Origin: Candidatus Izemoplasma acidinucleici
Lineage (GTDB): Bacteria > Bacillota_I > Bacilli_A > Izemoplasmatales > Izemoplasmataceae
Length of the DNA stretch: 34,889 bases
Direction: 5' to 3'
Assembly: GCA_004195325.1 (NCBI GenBank)
Contig: SDWO01000167.1
Coordinates: 1 to 34,889, forward strand
This document shows, piece by piece, positions 33,581-34,889 of the stretch. Each line of letters opens with the position of its first letter. Position 1 is the first letter of the stretch. The notes beneath the pieces were generated by a model, which was not told the origin of the DNA, ran no database searches, and was given only the letters and a program-made list of their open reading frames with translations. Made by a program: the position numbers and the translations under genes.

Positions 33581-34844
33581 ATATCAATTCAATGATTCCT
33601 TTGTTTGCTGAATTCATAATTTCATTATTCAATTTTCCAAGGTTTTTAATTGTTTGATCAACATCTAGTTTATTTAATCCAGTTCCATCACATACATTAT
33701 CGTATTCAACTGCCATCTTACCAGATATCATTCCATTCATTGCTGCAAATGAGACTTTATGAACACATGATAATTTAGCACCATCACAAATGAATCCCAT
33801 TGATGTTGCTAGATATGTATTGATTGCTTGTTTAATTTGTTGTCTGTCCCCACCTTTTATAAATGCGGTAACAGCAGCGCTACTACAACCAGTTGCATGT
33901 CCTGTTCCACATAGGACAGTCACAACACTCATTTCTTGTTTCACATATACACTTGTTAGAAATGATAATACAACAAGTCTTCTTGTCTCGATATCACTTA
34001 AGTCAAATGCTTGTGCTAAAAACTTCGGTGTAACAAGAGTACCGATTCCTAAATTACCAGATCCCGCAACTCCATATACAGTATAGATATCTCCAACCAT
34101 TCTTTTTCTACTTGGTACAGTGATATGTTTACGCAAGAAGTTAGATAGATCATATAAACATTCTTTTTGAGATTCTCTTAAATCTTCAATTAGAAAATCT
34201 CCACCTTCATTTTTAATCTCAGTTCTAGCATTTTCATATTGAAAATCCGCAATATCAAACAGCCCTTCAAGACCATTAAAATTACCTTCTTCAACATAAT
34301 CTAAGATTTCATCATAACTAGTAATCTTATATTTTTGAATCCCTTGAAGCAGTTGATCTTTTTGGAGATCTTCGAGTATTTCACCATTGCGTTTCACAGA
34401 TACAACATTGTCATAAAAATCTTTAATAACAATATTTACAGTATCTCCTTTGCAAGATGTAATTGTTAATTCTTCATAGAGTACAGTATCATCAAATTTC
34501 TTATGCGAAATTGTAACATCTATATCCGCAAGTAACTCCTCAATTTTATCAATATCATCATTCGTAACACTTTCAAAAACAGAAAGCTTTTTATCAGGTT
34601 TCTTAAGTAGGATTCCGAGAGCCAATGCTTTATCAAGACCACTCTTTTTCAGACCTGGTACTCCAACGTTGACACTATTCTTATATAATTCCTCACTCAT
34701 CACCAATTCTACGTTTCTGATTTTAGAATCTTTTAATGCATACGCACCTAAAGATGCGATGTATCCAACTACTCCAATATCAGTACAACCCATCGTTTTA
34801 GTGATGTTTGTGTTTAATAATTCTTTTACTATTTTAGAGTCCAT
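33579..34844 (-). CDS. L-cysteine desulfidase family protein (UPF0597/CyuA-like)
   Basis: Members break L-cysteine into pyruvate, ammonia and sulfide using a 4Fe-4S cluster, and are related to serine dehydratase alpha chains. Characteristic cysteine motifs are TMGCTDIG (C20), CGTGHATGCSS and FICDGAKLSCVHKV, the presumed cluster ligands. The 421-aa length is full for the family. On the minus strand, GAGGTGATTTC precedes the ATG. The upstream promoter is lost at the adapter, only 26 bases further. It would supply sulfide or break down excess cysteine. Substrate choice between cysteine and serine is not certain. Confidence 0.88.
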   Translation of the reverse strand: MDSKIVKELLNTNITKTMGCTDIGVVGYIASLGAYALKDSKIRNVELVMSEELYKNSVNVGVPGLKKSGLDKALALGILLKKPDKKLSVFESVTNDDIDKIEELLADIDVTISHKKFDDTVLYEELTITSCKGDTVNIVIKDFYDNVVSVKRNGEILEDLQKDQLLQGIQKYKITSYDEILDYVEEGNFNGLEGLFDIADFQYENARTEIKNEGGDFLIEDLRESQKECLYDLSNFLRKHITVPSRKRMVGDIYTVYGVAGSGNLGIGTLVTPKFLAQAFDLSDIETRRLVVLSFLTSVYVKQEMSVVTVLCGTGHATGCSSAAVTAFIKGGDRQQIKQAINTYLATSMGFICDGAKLSCVHKVSFAAMNGMISGKMAVEYDNVCDGTGLNKLDVDQTIKNLGKLNNEIMNSANKGIIELI

Positions 34845-34870
34845 GAAATCACCTCATATATAGTTTATAC

Positions 34871-34889
34871 CTGTCTCTTATACACATCT
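34871..34889 (-). other. Nextera/Tn5 mosaic-end adapter (artefact)
   Basis: This is the reverse complement of bases 1-19. It is untrimmed library sequence at the contig end. Confidence 0.97.

Noticed and set aside
1-34889. TGA read as tryptophan (Mycoplasma code)
   Set aside because: TGA ends well-supported genes such as hsdS, and tryptophans are encoded by TGG.
1-34889. CRISPR arrays, tRNA or rRNA genes, insertion sequences
   Set aside because: I found no regularly spaced repeats, cloverleaf or rRNA sequence, or transposase-like protein in the window.

Overview
The window is 34.9 kb of AT-rich bacterial DNA. It reads as a low-GC Gram-positive (Bacillota, possibly a lineage near the Mollicutes that keeps the standard code). 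The reasons are strong AGGAGG-type ribosome sites, many hairpin-plus-T terminators, TTGACA/TATAAT promoters, a gltX-cysS-mrnC block, Mini-III RNase, an L13-type leader before rplM-rpsI, and TGA used as a normal stop. I cannot place it more finely. Bases 1-19 and 34871-34889 are the two orientations of the Nextera/Tn5 mosaic-end adapter, so the genomic part is 20-34870.

Region 1 (about 160-14360) is an accessory, defence-like island. It begins with a complete Type I restriction-modification operon in the order hsdM-hsdS-hsdR, followed with a 1-base overlap by a DUF4238 protein. After a strong terminator come a DUF4357/PD-(D/E)XK nuclease fusion, a radical SAM protein with a B12-binding-like N-terminus, and a MazG-like pyrophosphohydrolase. 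Next is an islet of a large four-TM protein with a big extracellular part, a tiny NPNN-repeat protein, and an NYN ribonuclease fused to an OST-HTH/LOTUS domain. The islet is bracketed by mazG and a second, decayed copy of the mazG 3' end with the same terminator.

Region 2 (14400-24870) is mixed. It holds an ArsR regulator with a lipoprotein serine hydrolase, a DUF4349 lipoprotein, an E1-like/ubiquitin-like (ThiF/MoaD) pair, a possible short leader gene, rsgA, an XRE regulator with its small membrane protein behind an operator-rich promoter, a GGDEF protein, an APH-family kinase, an XRE-8TM protein with a secreted acidic partner, and a 61-aa basic/beta-rich protein.

Region 3 (24989-34844) is core housekeeping: typA/bipA, an unexplained structured intergenic element, rplM-rpsI, a membrane protein, rluF, gltX, a cold-shock gene, cysS-mrnC, and on the minus strand a cysteine desulfidase (UPF0597) gene facing mrnC across a shared terminator.

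The best candidates for something undescribed are the nuclease fusion/radical SAM/MazG neighbourhood, the islet flanked by the mazG-tail duplication, the hairpin element between typA and rplM, and the orphan E1/Ubl pair. None can be proved from sequence alone.
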